DNA of 64,000 nt from Sphingomonadales bacterium UBA7471 (lineage in GTDB: Bacteria > Pseudomonadota > Alphaproteobacteria > Sphingomonadales > Sphingomonadaceae): positions 1-64,000 of the forward strand of contig DLOZ01000013.1 in NCBI GenBank assembly GCA_002479765.1, read 5' to 3'. Below the pieces are notes generated by a model. That model did no database searches, was not told the origin of the DNA, and saw nothing but the letters and a program-made list of their open reading frames with translations. Position numbers and translations under genes: made by a program. This document shows, piece after piece, positions 50,250 through 59,816 of this stretch (position 1 is the stretch's first letter; each line of letters opens with the position of its first letter).

Positions 50250-51589
50250 CAGTTATATTCGATAACAGCGTCGCGGCGCAAATCGCGTAGGTAAATCCGG
50301 GCGCGTTTGTTTACGCGCTCTTCTTCCAGCCGTGACATAATTTCGTCGAAGCTTTCAGATGCAGCTTCCTGCGGGGCATCACGACCACATAAGACGAAAA
50401 CGCGAACGCCGTCTTGCAGCGAGCCATAAGGCGGTGTCGATTGTCCAATCTGCAGATCCAACATGACTTGCTGCAACGGGGCAGGAAGCTCGCGGATTTT
50501 AATGCCGTCGCGGTTGACCACATCGGCGCCCAGTTTGCGCGCCATTTCGTCAGCGGCACCACAGCCCGTGATTTGCTGCGTTTCTTCGCTAAATTGTTTT
50601 ACCAGCGGCGCAACGTCGGCTTCCGCTGTTCCTTTTGGAAAGGTGATCGCGATCTGTTTTAAGCTCAGCACGGAATCGCGTGGGTCGGACGTTGCGACCT
50701 GACGCGTGTCGATCAATAGCAATATCGAAATCCCGCCGGGGGAGGCAACAGCCTGGATCTCGTTTGCGTTCATGTTGGCTGCAGCATTGGCGAGCGACTG
50801 GGGCAGCTGCGCCAAGGAAAGCCATCCAAGGTCACCGCCGACTGACGCGGTTGAGGCTTCCGAAAACTGCCGCGCATATGCAACAAAGTTACCGCCTCGC
50901 CGAAGCTGGTCGATAATTTTCTTCGCGTTCTCGGTGACCGCTGGCATCGTTTCCGGCGTTGCAGACAAATAAATCTCGCCCAAACGATATTCCGTTGTTC
51001 CCTTAGTAGCCTTGATACGCTCGATAATGGCATTCACTTCATCGTCGCTGACATTGGCCGATGGCCGCACATTACGCGACAATAGGCGGCTCCAGGAAAG
51101 CTCGCCTTTAATCTGGCGCTTCAACGTCGCTACCGATGAACCGATAGAAATCAGATATTTTTCCACTTCATTCGCAGGCCGATTGAAATTCTGCTGCGCG
51201 ACGCGATTGAAATACTGATTCACTTCCGCGTCGGTGACTTCAATCTCATTGGCGGCGGCTTCTTGGATTTGCAGCGTTTCATCAATCAGGTTCGTCAAAA
51301 TCTGTGCACGGAAACGCGCCAATTCTTCAGGGGGCAGCTTATTTTCATTGGCAGCAACGATCAACGCGAGGCGATGATCAATGTCCGTGCCTGTAATAAT
51401 TTCGCCATTCACTTGCGCCGTCGCACGGCGCACATTGGGGTCATTTTTACCAAATAGCTGCTGTCCGTCTGGAATCGACGATGTGGTTTCTTGTGCACCA
51501 TCATCGCCGACAGTTTGTGCGATCAGCGGTGTCAGCGCCGTTGCGGAAACGAGCAGAGCGACGAGGGACAGGCGCTTGAATAACTTCAT
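50249..51589 (-). CDS. surA: Periplasmic chaperone/peptidyl-prolyl isomerase SurA
   Basis: A 446-residue protein. The first 25 residues form a signal peptide (LVALLVSATALTPLIAQ). The SurA N-domain includes QVNGEIITGTDIDHRLAL. Two parvulin-like domains follow, the first with EIYLSATPETMPAVTENA and EASTASVGGDLGWLSLAQLP. SurA escorts outer-membrane proteins to the Bam complex. LptD, encoded upstream, is a known client in E. coli. The last base of its stop is shared with the pdxA start. Confidence 0.93.
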   Translation of the reverse strand: MKLFKRLSLVALLVSATALTPLIAQTVGDDGAQETTSSIPDGQQLFGKNDPNVRRATAQVNGEIITGTDIDHRLALIVAANENKLPPEELARFRAQILTNLIDETLQIQEAAANEIEVTDAEVNQYFNRVAQQNFNRPANEVEKYLISIGSSVATLKRQIKGELSWSRLLSRNVRPSANVSDDEVNAIIERIKATKGTTEYRLGEIYLSATPETMPAVTENAKKIIDQLRRGGNFVAYARQFSEASTASVGGDLGWLSLAQLPQSLANAAANMNANEIQAVASPGGISILLLIDTRQVATSDPRDSVLSLKQIAITFPKGTAEADVAPLVKQFSEETQQITGCGAADEMARKLGADVVNRDGIKIRELPAPLQQVMLDLQIGQSTPPYGSLQDGVRVFVLCGRDAPQEAASESFDEIMSRLEEERVNKRARIYLRDLRRDAVIEYN

Positions 51590-51694
51590 TGATTTTCATC
51601 CAGTACACAGACAGTTCGAGGGGACGGATAAACAGGCACTGCTGAACAGCAGATGAGCAGCATCATCCTTCTCCGCGAATTTATTCCGGATGCT

Positions 51695-53926
51695 TTACAC
51701 ACCGAGATTGCGAAATGCCAGACGGAACAGAAAGCTGTTTCCACGCTGCGAATCTCCGACAGGCTGATAGTCGCGCCGCCACGCCAGGCTTAACGACAAG
51801 CAGTCGTCGTCATAGGAAATGCCAACCCGGTGCCGGATGGGGTCGAAGCCATCGGAAATGCTTGTTGGATCCTCTGCTGTGTCCGTCAAATCGACAATGG
51901 TAGATCCAAATACCGACCAAAAACGTGCAACACGCACGCGTCCTGCCAAACGAATTTCTTCGCGGTCAGTGAGGTCTTCTAGGGTCGGGCCGATATTGCG
52001 ATTGAGCTTCAGATAACCCGCCTGAACATATGTGCCGCGGGATCCTATTGTGGCATCGATCTCATTACGGCGTATCGACAAATTGTCTTTATCCAGGCGG
52101 AAGCGGTGTGTGAGTTTCACCAAGTCTTTGAAACGAAATTCCGACCTGCCGACAATATCCGATGCTTTGTCCGATAGGCCCGTTCCATCAGGGAAAATCG
52201 ACCCTCGGTCGGACAGGCGGTAACTTTGACCCAAGTTGATGTTCGCGGTAAAGTCGGATTTGCGTAATGCCCAGTCGAACCCATATGTAATGCGCAGGTC
52301 GTCTTCAAAGCGGTCGTAGCCGGGGAATCGGTTAAGCGCGAACAGGGTGCTGTCTTCCAAATCTACGGCGCGCGAATCTTCATTTGGTATGTTCAAATTG
52401 GAAATCGACGGCGCTGCGACCATTTGGACGCGGGGCGTAAGAATCTGCGTGCCACCAAAGGCTTTGCCGACAAAAGGCCATTTAATATCCGCTGCGGTGG
52501 CGAAAATAGCGCGGTGCTGCCACCCTGTATCTCCGCGGTATATCGCAGTCAGCGTGCTGGCATTTTCGTCGCTATGGTACACATCCCCGCGCGCGAGCGC
52601 CGTGAGCGTTAGTTCCTGCCCAAGCGCGGTTATTTTGCGCAGATCCCATTTGGCCGACGAAAATGCGCGCTGCGTGTCTTGGCCCTCGGTCCGGCTGATG
52701 GCCAGGCTGTTTGCTTGAAGCTGGATTGTGCCGCCGACAATGGGGGCATCCATGCGCAGGCGGTAATCCAGTTCGGGCAGCGCTATTGGCGCTAGGCCTT
52801 GGCGGTCGCTGACGCGCAGGGTCTGGACTGCCCAGCCTGCGAGCGAGAAGTAGCTGTTGTCACCAATCCGTTCGGCAGCAAAGGTCGAGCGGAGCCTGTC
52901 ATCCCGGCTGATGTCATAACGCCGCAAAAACGTGCGGTCCGACGCATAACGGCCGGATGCTGAAATAGACCAATTGGGGTCGAGCTGGAACTTGGCTGCG
53001 CCTTCGAGATAGCCACGGAAAACATCTGCGCCGACAGGTGTCGAAGTGCCGCCTGTGTTGATACGATTGCTGTAGGTTCCGTATGCGCTCAGTTCGATAG
53101 CGCCATTTTTTTCGAGCGTCCGGAAATTTAGTCTGCCCAAAGGTGCTGCGCCGGTAAAAGCGGTTATCGCTGCAGTCGCATCCCGATTTTCGGATATGCG
53201 CCAATAATAAGATTGCTCAAGCTCAGCGCCGTTATTCCGCGAAAAGCCAATGCTGGGTACAAGAAAGCCGCTGCCAGCTTTGGTATCGACGGGGTGCGAC
53301 AGGAATGGCAGCGGAATGACCGGCAGGCCAAACAGTTCGATCCGTGCGCCATTGTAAACAACGCGTTTTTTGCTGGGGTCATAGACGACCTTAACCGCTT
53401 TGACTTCCCAGCTTGGTTTTTTGGGACAGCCGTCGACGTCAATTACTTTGCAGGCCGTATATGCCGCATAATCAAGCGTATAAATGCCATCTTTCCGCCC
53501 ACCGCGCTTGGCAGCAAGCCGGCTTTCGTCCGCCAAAACGACAAGCAGATTGTCGATGACGCCGTCTTTTAGTGCGTCTGTGAGTTCAATTTTGTCCCCA
53601 TAAGCGAGGTCGTCTTCTGGGCCGATGGCGCGGATCGCGCCTTCAGCGAAAACCCTCCCGCTTTTGCGGTCCCAGATGATATTGTCTGCGCGCAATGTGT
53701 AGCCGTCGCGACTGACAATCACATTGCCTTTTGCGGAGACGGTTTCTGTGTTGGAGTCATATTCAACAACAGCAGCATCGAACTCGATTTGGTCGCTGGC
53801 CTTTTGTGCGGCTGCCGCTGAGGGCCCCGTTTGGGCCAATGCGACAGACGACACAGACCCGCATCCGATGAAAATCGGAACAAGCAAAAAGCGCGATAAA
53901 AAGGTGCGGGTGGCGGGGATGTTCAT
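51695..53926 (-). CDS. lptD: LPS-assembly outer-membrane protein LptD
   Basis: A protein of 743 residues from the ATG at 53926; the upstream extension to 53977 lacks conservation. A signal peptide ends near ALA. The OstA-like N-domain runs from IEFDAAVVEYDSNTETVSAK to about residue 190. The beta-barrel follows with a typical IPLPFLSHPVD and GSGFLVPSIGFSRNNGAELEQ. It inserts lipopolysaccharide into the outer leaflet with LptE. Two cysteine residues lie in YTACKVIDVDGCPKKP. The gene starts the lptD-surA-pdxA-rsmA operon. pepA is divergent. Confidence 0.94.
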   Translation of the reverse strand: MNIPATRTFLSRFLLVPIFIGCGSVSSVALAQTGPSAAAAQKASDQIEFDAAVVEYDSNTETVSAKGNVIVSRDGYTLRADNIIWDRKSGRVFAEGAIRAIGPEDDLAYGDKIELTDALKDGVIDNLLVVLADESRLAAKRGGRKDGIYTLDYAAYTACKVIDVDGCPKKPSWEVKAVKVVYDPSKKRVVYNGARIELFGLPVIPLPFLSHPVDTKAGSGFLVPSIGFSRNNGAELEQSYYWRISENRDATAAITAFTGAAPLGRLNFRTLEKNGAIELSAYGTYSNRINTGGTSTPVGADVFRGYLEGAAKFQLDPNWSISASGRYASDRTFLRRYDISRDDRLRSTFAAERIGDNSYFSLAGWAVQTLRVSDRQGLAPIALPELDYRLRMDAPIVGGTIQLQANSLAISRTEGQDTQRAFSSAKWDLRKITALGQELTLTALARGDVYHSDENASTLTAIYRGDTGWQHRAIFATAADIKWPFVGKAFGGTQILTPRVQMVAAPSISNLNIPNEDSRAVDLEDSTLFALNRFPGYDRFEDDLRITYGFDWALRKSDFTANINLGQSYRLSDRGSIFPDGTGLSDKASDIVGRSEFRFKDLVKLTHRFRLDKDNLSIRRNEIDATIGSRGTYVQAGYLKLNRNIGPTLEDLTDREEIRLAGRVRVARFWSVFGSTIVDLTDTAEDPTSISDGFDPIRHRVGISYDDDCLSLSLAWRRDYQPVGDSQRGNSFLFRLAFRNLGV

Positions 53927-54101
53927 AAAAACCGTGCAGTCCTTTATCGCCGCTATCGCATTGGGTCCACCCATCATCCCATTTAACGCTGTATTTGCGA
54001 TTAACCGTGGGAATTTATCCCCTATCTTTTGCTTTAATCCAAGGGTGAATTAGGCCTATAGACCTGTAAACCCGTTATCCGCAAAAAGGCATATCATTTC
54101 C

Positions 54102-55559
54102 ATGAAGATCAATTTTTCCGATGCACGCCCCCAAGATGCTGACGTTCTCGCGTTCATCGTAACAAAAACTACCTTCGCCGACTTCACATTTCCTTTGGAA
54201 AATAGCGACATCGTGCACGCGACCGCAAAATTGGCGCGTTTTGAAGGTGCGGCGGGGCAAAGCTTCCTGCTCATCAACGAAGAGGGCGGGAAGCTTGTTC
54301 GGATCATTTTGGTCGGTGTCGCGGATGGTGAAGCCGGCGATTATCAAAAGGCGGGCGGCGACATTGTTGCCAAGGTTCAGACATCTGGGGCCAAACATAT
54401 TGCCATTCATGGCACGAACCTGAGCGCAAAGGCGGCTGCAGAAACGGCTTATGGCGCAACATTGCGCAACTGGCGCATGGACAAATACCGCACCAAATTG
54501 GCGGAAACGTCAAAGCCGACGGTGGAAACATTGACGGTGGTAAGCGCGCCTGCAGACGCAAGCACGCTGTGGCCGAGCTATCATGCAATCGCGGAAGGCG
54601 TTGCGTTGACCAAGGAACTGGTCACCGAACCTGCCAATATCATTTACCCGGAAAGCTTTGTTGAACGCTGTAAGCATCTTGCGGAGCTTGGTGTCGAAAT
54701 CAGCGTGCTGGATGACAAGGACATGTCCGCGCTTGGCATGGGCGCATTGCTTGGCGTCGCGCAAGGCTCACGCCGTCCGGCCCGTTTGCTGGTGATGAAG
54801 TGGGACGGCACCGGCGGTTCGCAAGAACGTCCCGTTGCTTTGGTCGGCAAGGGCGTAACCTTTGATACCGGCGGCATTTCCATCAAGCCAGCCGCGGGCA
54901 TGGAAGATATGAAGTGGGATATGGGCGGCGCAGGCGCCGTCGCAGGCGCGATGAAGGCGCTCGCGGGACGTAAGGCAAAGGCCTACGTCGTCGGCGTCTG
55001 CGGCCTTGTCGAGAACATGCCTGACGGCAACGCACAACGCCCGGGCGACATTGTGACATCAATGTCCGGCCAAACCATTGAGGTGCTGAATACCGACGCA
55101 GAAGGGCGTCTGGTGCTGTGTGATGCGCTGCATTGGGTTCAGGAAAATTATAACCCCGAATATATTGTCGATCTCGCAACATTGACCGGCGCGATTATCG
55201 TATCGCTGGGCAGTGAATATGCTGGCCTGTTCTCGAACAGCGATGAACTCGCCGATAAGCTGACCGCTGCTGGCAAAGCCTCTGGCGACCCGCTGTGGCG
55301 TTTCCCGCTTTCGAAGGCCTATGACAAAATGATCGACAGCCCGATTGCCGACATGAAGAATATCGGTGGCAAGGGCGCTGGTTCCATCACCGCCGCACAA
55401 TTCTTGGGTCGTTTCATCAAGGACGGCGTGAAATGGGCGCATTTGGACATCGCCGGGACCGTATGGGCCGATAAAGCGGGGCCGGTGTGGGATAAGGGCG
55501 CAACGGGCTTTGGCGTGCGTTTGCTTGACCGGTTTGTCGCAGACAACTTCGAAGGTTGA
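54102..55559 (+). CDS. pepA: Leucyl aminopeptidase (M17)
   Basis: A 485-residue aminopeptidase. The metal-binding motifs are GKGVTFDTGGISIKPAAGM, DMGGAGAVAGAMKALA and the signature NTDAEGRLVLCDAL. N-terminal DNA-binding-type domain to about residue 170. It removes N-terminal residues from peptides in the cytoplasm. The gene is divergent from lptD. holC follows after 12 bases. Confidence 0.97.
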   Translation: MKINFSDARPQDADVLAFIVTKTTFADFTFPLENSDIVHATAKLARFEGAAGQSFLLINEEGGKLVRIILVGVADGEAGDYQKAGGDIVAKVQTSGAKHIAIHGTNLSAKAAAETAYGATLRNWRMDKYRTKLAETSKPTVETLTVVSAPADASTLWPSYHAIAEGVALTKELVTEPANIIYPESFVERCKHLAELGVEISVLDDKDMSALGMGALLGVAQGSRRPARLLVMKWDGTGGSQERPVALVGKGVTFDTGGISIKPAAGMEDMKWDMGGAGAVAGAMKALAGRKAKAYVVGVCGLVENMPDGNAQRPGDIVTSMSGQTIEVLNTDAEGRLVLCDALHWVQENYNPEYIVDLATLTGAIIVSLGSEYAGLFSNSDELADKLTAAGKASGDPLWRFPLSKAYDKMIDSPIADMKNIGGKGAGSITAAQFLGRFIKDGVKWAHLDIAGTVWADKAGPVWDKGATGFGVRLLDRFVADNFEG

Positions 55560-55571
55560 TGTTGCCGCGAC

Positions 55572-56003
55572 ATGCAGGTCGATTTTTATCAACTCACGCG
55601 CGATCCTGCTGAAAAAGTTCTGCCTGCTATTGCCCAACGAATCTTGGACAATAAAGGGCGCTTGCTGATTATCAGTGATGATGCGGGCCAACTGGATGCG
55701 ATCTCTGCAGCGTTGTGGACCGCACGTCCGGACAGTTTTTTAGCGCATGCAAAATCGGGGGAGGGCGATGATGCACTTCAACCGATATTGTTGTCGCATC
55801 ATACCGATGCACCAAATGGCGCCAAATTTGTTGCGCTGGCTGACGGACATTGGCGAGCGGTGACCGCGGATTTTGAGCGGGTTTTTTATCTTTTTCCGCC
55901 GGAACAGACTGACAATGCGCGGTCGGCATGGCGCACATTGGGCGATGGGGTAGAGCGCCGCTATTGGAAACAGGACGGCGGCAAATGGGTTCAGGGCCCA
56001 TAA
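55572..56003 (+). CDS. holC: DNA polymerase III subunit chi
   Basis: A 143-residue protein starting MQVDFYQLTRDPAEKVLPAI. The fold features GRLLIISDDAGQLDAISAAL, then TARPDSFLAHA and QPILLSHHTDAPNGAKFV. Chi binds the clamp loader through psi and contacts SSB. It follows pepA closely, the standard neighbour order pepA-holC. ndk lies downstream after a short gap. Confidence 0.92.
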   Translation: MQVDFYQLTRDPAEKVLPAIAQRILDNKGRLLIISDDAGQLDAISAALWTARPDSFLAHAKSGEGDDALQPILLSHHTDAPNGAKFVALADGHWRAVTADFERVFYLFPPEQTDNARSAWRTLGDGVERRYWKQDGGKWVQGP

Positions 56004-56070
56004 AGCTTGCACTCAACGTGCAGCGACGTTAGATGCGCGCCAAATTCCCCCTACACATATGGAGCGTTTC

Positions 56071-56493
56071 ATGTCGGTTACCCGCACTTTTTCGATCATT
56101 AAGCCTGACGCAACGCGTCGCAACCTGACTGGTGCAGTCACCAAGATGCTTGAAGAAGCCGGCCTGCGCGTCGTTGCTTCAAAGCGTATCCACATGACCC
56201 GCGAACAGGCCGAAGGCTTCTACGCGGTGCACCGTGAGCGCCCGTTCTTTGGCGAACTCGTTGATTTCATGATCAGCGGCCCAGTCGTCGTTCAGGTTCT
56301 TGAAGGCGAAAACGCCATGCAGCGTAACCGCGACATCATGGGCGCGACGAACCCTGCCAATGCTGAACCCGGCACGATCCGCAAGGAACTGGCCGAAAGC
56401 ATCGAAGCGAACAGCGTCCACGGTTCGGACAGCGAAGAAAACGCAGCGATTGAAATCGCCTACTTCTTCAAGCCAGAAGAAATCGTCGGCTAA
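56071..56493 (+). CDS. ndk: Nucleoside diphosphate kinase
   Basis: A protein of 140 residues. The ATG at 56071 is favoured because MSVTRTFSIIKPDATRRN matches the family, and GGAGCG lies before it; the ATG at 56059 adds four residues. The phosphorylated histidine is His117 in NSVHGSDSEENAA. It transfers phosphate from ATP to other NDPs. A 10-bp hairpin follows at 56517-56547. Confidence 0.97.
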   Translation: MSVTRTFSIIKPDATRRNLTGAVTKMLEEAGLRVVASKRIHMTREQAEGFYAVHRERPFFGELVDFMISGPVVVQVLEGENAMQRNRDIMGATNPANAEPGTIRKELAESIEANSVHGSDSEENAAIEIAYFFKPEEIVG

Positions 56494-56516
56494 ACCCGAT
56501 CAACCCAAGATTATCT

Positions 56517-56547
56517 GACACCAAGCGCGTAGCTCGTGCTTGGTGTC
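56517..56547. terminator. Hairpin after ndk
   Basis: GACACCAAGC (56517-56526) and GCTTGGTGTC (56538-56547) are a perfect 10-bp inverted repeat with an 11-base loop. It lies between the convergent ndk and purN genes and could stop both transcripts. No T-run follows. Confidence 0.5.
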
Positions 56548-56628
56548 AATGTCTGTAACTTGGCGCAGTTGCAATTTTTCTGAAAAGTCGAGATCGACTT
56601 CGAAAAAGCCTATGGGGCCTGCAACCGG

Positions 56629-57579
56629 TTAGGCCGAGCCGAGTATATCCAGAAATTTCGTCAGCTTTTTTGGCGCAACGGCGCGCCAGCTTTTGGTGAT
56701 CCATTCGCCGATATGGTCCCAATCGGTATCGCCCAGGTCGAGCCTGATGCCCACCCAGCCATCGCCGAAATAAGCGGGGCGATAGTAACGCTCGGCGTCG
56801 CTATCGATCAGCATGGCCTGTTCTTCGACGCCGCTAATTTTGACCAAAAGCGCGATTTTTCCGTCGCCATGATGGTCGATGGAAACATATGCGAATTTCT
56901 TGCCCCCGACGATGCCAAAGCAGGGCATTCCATGCGACACCACTTCATCAGCCTCTGGCTGGGCCAGCGCGATTTCGCGCACTTTTGATGTCAGATAATC
57001 CGGGTCGGTCGCCCGCGAAACATAGTCGGCCAGCGTCCGCGGATATAATTGATGCTCGGCAATCTTGACGCGCTCCGCCAATGAATCGGCGGTGTCATTG
57101 GGCAATATGGCGACCTCCATCTGGCCAAGAAGGGGGCCTTCATCAAGGTCGGCCGTGACAAGGTGGACGCTGCAACCAGCGATACTGTCGCCTGCGTCAA
57201 TCGCGCGCTGATGGGTGTGTAGTCCCGTATATTTGGGCAATAGGGATGGGTGGATGTTTAGCATCCGGCCGTCCCATTTTTCGACGAAGCTTTCGCTCAA
57301 TATCCGCATATATCCCGCAAGCGCGACATAAGTCGCCCCCGCTTTGGTAATGTGATTATGCATTATTTCGTCATGGTCGGCCCGCTTAAGACCAACGTGT
57401 GATTGTGCGAATGTGGCGACACCTTCAGCTTGTGCCAGTTTCAAGCCTTCGGCATCGGGATTGTTGCTGGCGACCAGAACAACTTCATATGGGCTGTCGG
57501 GGCGTTTTGCGGCATATAACAACGCCGCCATATTGGTGCCGCCGCCGGAAATAAGGACCGCAACACGCGCCTTAGCCAT
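56629..57579 (-). CDS. purN: Phosphoribosylglycinamide formyltransferase fused to a YjbR-like domain
   Basis: A protein of 316 residues from the ATG at 57579, which overlaps the end of purM by eight bases; the longer frame upstream is not conserved. Residues 1-190 are PurN with ISGGGTNMAALL and catalytic Asn108 and His110 in LNIHPSLLPKYTGLHTHQ; Asp146 lies in TADLDEGPLLG. It transfers formyl from 10-formyl-THF to GAR. Residues about 197-313 form a MmcQ/YjbR-like fold (SHGMPCFGIVGGKKFAYVSI, ERYYRPAYFGDGWVGIRLDL), so the protein is about 100 residues longer than usual. The role of this extra domain is unknown. Confidence 0.92.
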   Translation of the reverse strand: MAKARVAVLISGGGTNMAALLYAAKRPDSPYEVVLVASNNPDAEGLKLAQAEGVATFAQSHVGLKRADHDEIMHNHITKAGATYVALAGYMRILSESFVEKWDGRMLNIHPSLLPKYTGLHTHQRAIDAGDSIAGCSVHLVTADLDEGPLLGQMEVAILPNDTADSLAERVKIAEHQLYPRTLADYVSRATDPDYLTSKVREIALAQPEADEVVSHGMPCFGIVGGKKFAYVSIDHHGDGKIALLVKISGVEEQAMLIDSDAERYYRPAYFGDGWVGIRLDLGDTDWDHIGEWITKSWRAVAPKKLTKFLDILGSA

Positions 57580-58678
57580 GATGCGTCGCAGTCCAATCGG
57601 CTTTGGCGCTCCAGGTTTCGATGCTGCCGGTAACCGTGCAGCCTTTTTCACCCGCTGCAATATGTCCAATGCGGAACACGGTCTCTCCCGCGGCCAAAAG
57701 TGCAGCGGTTACGCCCGCGACTTCGGTTTCAGCGACAACCACCGCCATGCCGATGCCGCAGTTGAATGTGCGGGCCATTTCCTCTGGCTCTATATGACCT
57801 TGGGCTTGCAAAAACGCCATCAAGCGCGGTTGTTGCCATGCGTCGGCATCGACATGTGCGTGCAAACCGTCCGGCAGGATACGCGGGATATTCTCAAGCA
57901 AGCCACCGCCGGTAATGTGCGCCATCGCATGGATTTTGCCCGTACGGACCATCGGCAGCAGCGATTTTACGTAGATGCGGGTCGGCGCCATGAGTGCATC
58001 GATAAGAATGACATTCTGGTCGAAAATGGCCGGACGGTCGAGTTTCCAGCCCTTGTCTGCGGCAAGCCGCCGAACCAGCGAGAAACCGTTGGAATGCACG
58101 CCTGAAGATGCAAGGCCCAGAATGACGTCGCCCGCCGCAACCTTATCTGCCGTAAGCACCTGGTCGCGCTCCACGGCGCCAACGCAGAAACCGGCAAGGT
58201 CATAGTCGCCTTCGGAATACATGCCCGGCATTTCAGCGGTCTCGCCGCCAATCAGCGCGCATCCGGCTTGCTTGCAGCCTTCGGCAATGCTGGCGACAAC
58301 AGATGTGGCCACTGCATTGTCCAGTTTGCCGGTGGCATAATAATCAAGGAAGAAAAGCGGCTCTGCGCCTTGTACGATCAAGTCATTGGCGCACATGGCG
58401 ACAAGGTCAATACCGACACCTTCATGGCGACCGGATTCGATGGCCAGTTTCAGCTTCGTGCCAACGCCGTCATTTGCGGCGACCAGAAGTGGGTCATTAA
58501 AGCCTGCGGCCTTAAGGTCGAAAAACCCGCCAAATCCACCAAGATCGGCATCTGCGCCAGCGCGTCGGGTCGATTTCGCCAGCGGCGCAATCGCGCGCAC
58601 GAGCGCGTTACCGGTTTCAATGGAAACACCGGCCTTGGCATAGGTGTAAGATTCGGGCTTCTGTTCTTTTGCGTCCAT
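57572..58678 (-). CDS. purM: Phosphoribosylformylglycinamidine cyclo-ligase
   Basis: A 368-residue enzyme (AIR synthetase). YAKAGVSIETGNALVRAIAP starts the family region, and DGVGTKLKLAIESGRHEG and FFLDYYATGKLDNAVATSV are the active-site blocks. ALIGGETAEMPGMYSEGDYD is the P-loop-like ATP motif. It closes FGAM to AIR. The start of purN overlaps the purM stop, so the genes are an operon, purM-purN. Confidence 0.97.
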   Translation of the reverse strand: MDAKEQKPESYTYAKAGVSIETGNALVRAIAPLAKSTRRAGADADLGGFGGFFDLKAAGFNDPLLVAANDGVGTKLKLAIESGRHEGVGIDLVAMCANDLIVQGAEPLFFLDYYATGKLDNAVATSVVASIAEGCKQAGCALIGGETAEMPGMYSEGDYDLAGFCVGAVERDQVLTADKVAAGDVILGLASSGVHSNGFSLVRRLAADKGWKLDRPAIFDQNVILIDALMAPTRIYVKSLLPMVRTGKIHAMAHITGGGLLENIPRILPDGLHAHVDADAWQQPRLMAFLQAQGHIEPEEMARTFNCGIGMAVVVAETEVAGVTAALLAAGETVFRIGHIAAGEKGCTVTGSIETWSAKADWTATHHG

Positions 58679-58739
58679 TTGTCGCCGTTAGCGAGAACAG
58701 GGTTGGAATTCCACGTCTATGTCGCCTAAAGGTGCGTTA

Positions 58740-59798
58740 ATGACAAATTCTCGCGGAAAATGGTTTCAGATTGCAGCGATTGGCTTGCCTTTGGCGCTGA
58801 TCGGTGGCGGAATCGTTGCCGCGCAAATCGAAGGGCCAAAGCGCGGCATTGCGCCAATCGCAAGTGCTGGTGATTTTGAAGTGACCGGCGTCTCTGTGAA
58901 TGTCGTCGGCAACAACGCGTTTGATGCCCGGCAAAAGGGTTGGGAACAGGCGCAGCGGATTGCCTGGGCGGCATTGTGGCGCAAAACCCATGGAACGGTT
59001 GGCGCTGGCCTATCCGATTCGACGTTGGACGGCATCGTCGCCGCAATCGTGGTGGAGCAAGAGCAGATTGGCCCACGCCGTTATGTGGCCAGGCTTGGCG
59101 TATTGTTTGACCGCGCCCGCGCTGGCCAATTGCTGGGCGTTAGTGGTGTGACGCGCCGTTCTGCGCCGTTGCTGTTGTTACCCGTCACCTATTCGGCTGG
59201 CGCGCCGACGGTATTTGAACAGCGCACATCATGGCAGCGCAGCTGGGCGAAATATCGCACCGCTGACAGCACAATAGATTATGTGCGTCCAAGCGGGGCA
59301 GGCGGCGAATCGTTGTTGCTGAACGCGGGTCAGAAAGACCGTCGCAGCCGCATTTGGTGGCGCACAATACTCGACCAGTTCGGTGCCGCTGACGTGATCA
59401 TCCCTATCGCGCGTATCGAACGGCAATGGCCCGGTGGCCCGATTATTGGACGGTTTTCTGCGCGATATGGGCCGGATAACAAATATCTCGGTTCGTTCAC
59501 CCTGCGTGTTGCCAACAGTGCCGGCATTCCGGGCATGATGGATCAGGCGGTCATTAAGATGGACCAACTGTTCCAATCCGCGCTCGCCTCTGGCCGATTG
59601 CGGGCAGATGCCTCGCTCGTCCTTGAACCCGAAGTGGTTGAGGAAGAGGAATTGGAAGGCGAAGTGGAAGACCTGTCGGTCGTCGATGGGGCAGAGCCTG
59701 CACGCCAGTCTTTGGATGATGTGGTAAAGTCGGTGTTGCAAGAAGCAGAACCTGCGCGCAATTCTGGTGCGCCCACGCCGCCGTCGCCACGGCCATGA
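58740..59798 (+). CDS. DUF2066-like secreted or membrane-anchored protein
   Basis: A protein of 352 residues from the ATG at 58740, with AAAGGTG in front; an ATG at 58719 adds seven residues. An N-terminal hydrophobic segment IAAIGLPLALIGGGIVAAQI is a signal peptide or anchor. FEVTGVSVNVVGNNAFDARQ and GWEQAQRIAWAALW resemble the start of DUF2066 proteins. The C-terminal 60 residues are acidic and low-complexity (EPEVVEEEELEGEVEDLS). It lies between purM and hdaA, the same place as DUF2066 genes between purM and hda in gammaproteobacteria. Function unknown. Confidence 0.7.
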   Translation: MTNSRGKWFQIAAIGLPLALIGGGIVAAQIEGPKRGIAPIASAGDFEVTGVSVNVVGNNAFDARQKGWEQAQRIAWAALWRKTHGTVGAGLSDSTLDGIVAAIVVEQEQIGPRRYVARLGVLFDRARAGQLLGVSGVTRRSAPLLLLPVTYSAGAPTVFEQRTSWQRSWAKYRTADSTIDYVRPSGAGGESLLLNAGQKDRRSRIWWRTILDQFGAADVIIPIARIERQWPGGPIIGRFSARYGPDNKYLGSFTLRVANSAGIPGMMDQAVIKMDQLFQSALASGRLRADASLVLEPEVVEEEELEGEVEDLSVVDGAEPARQSLDDVVKSVLQEAEPARNSGAPTPPSPRP

Positions 59799-59816
59799 GC
59801 ACCAGCATCTGACATT

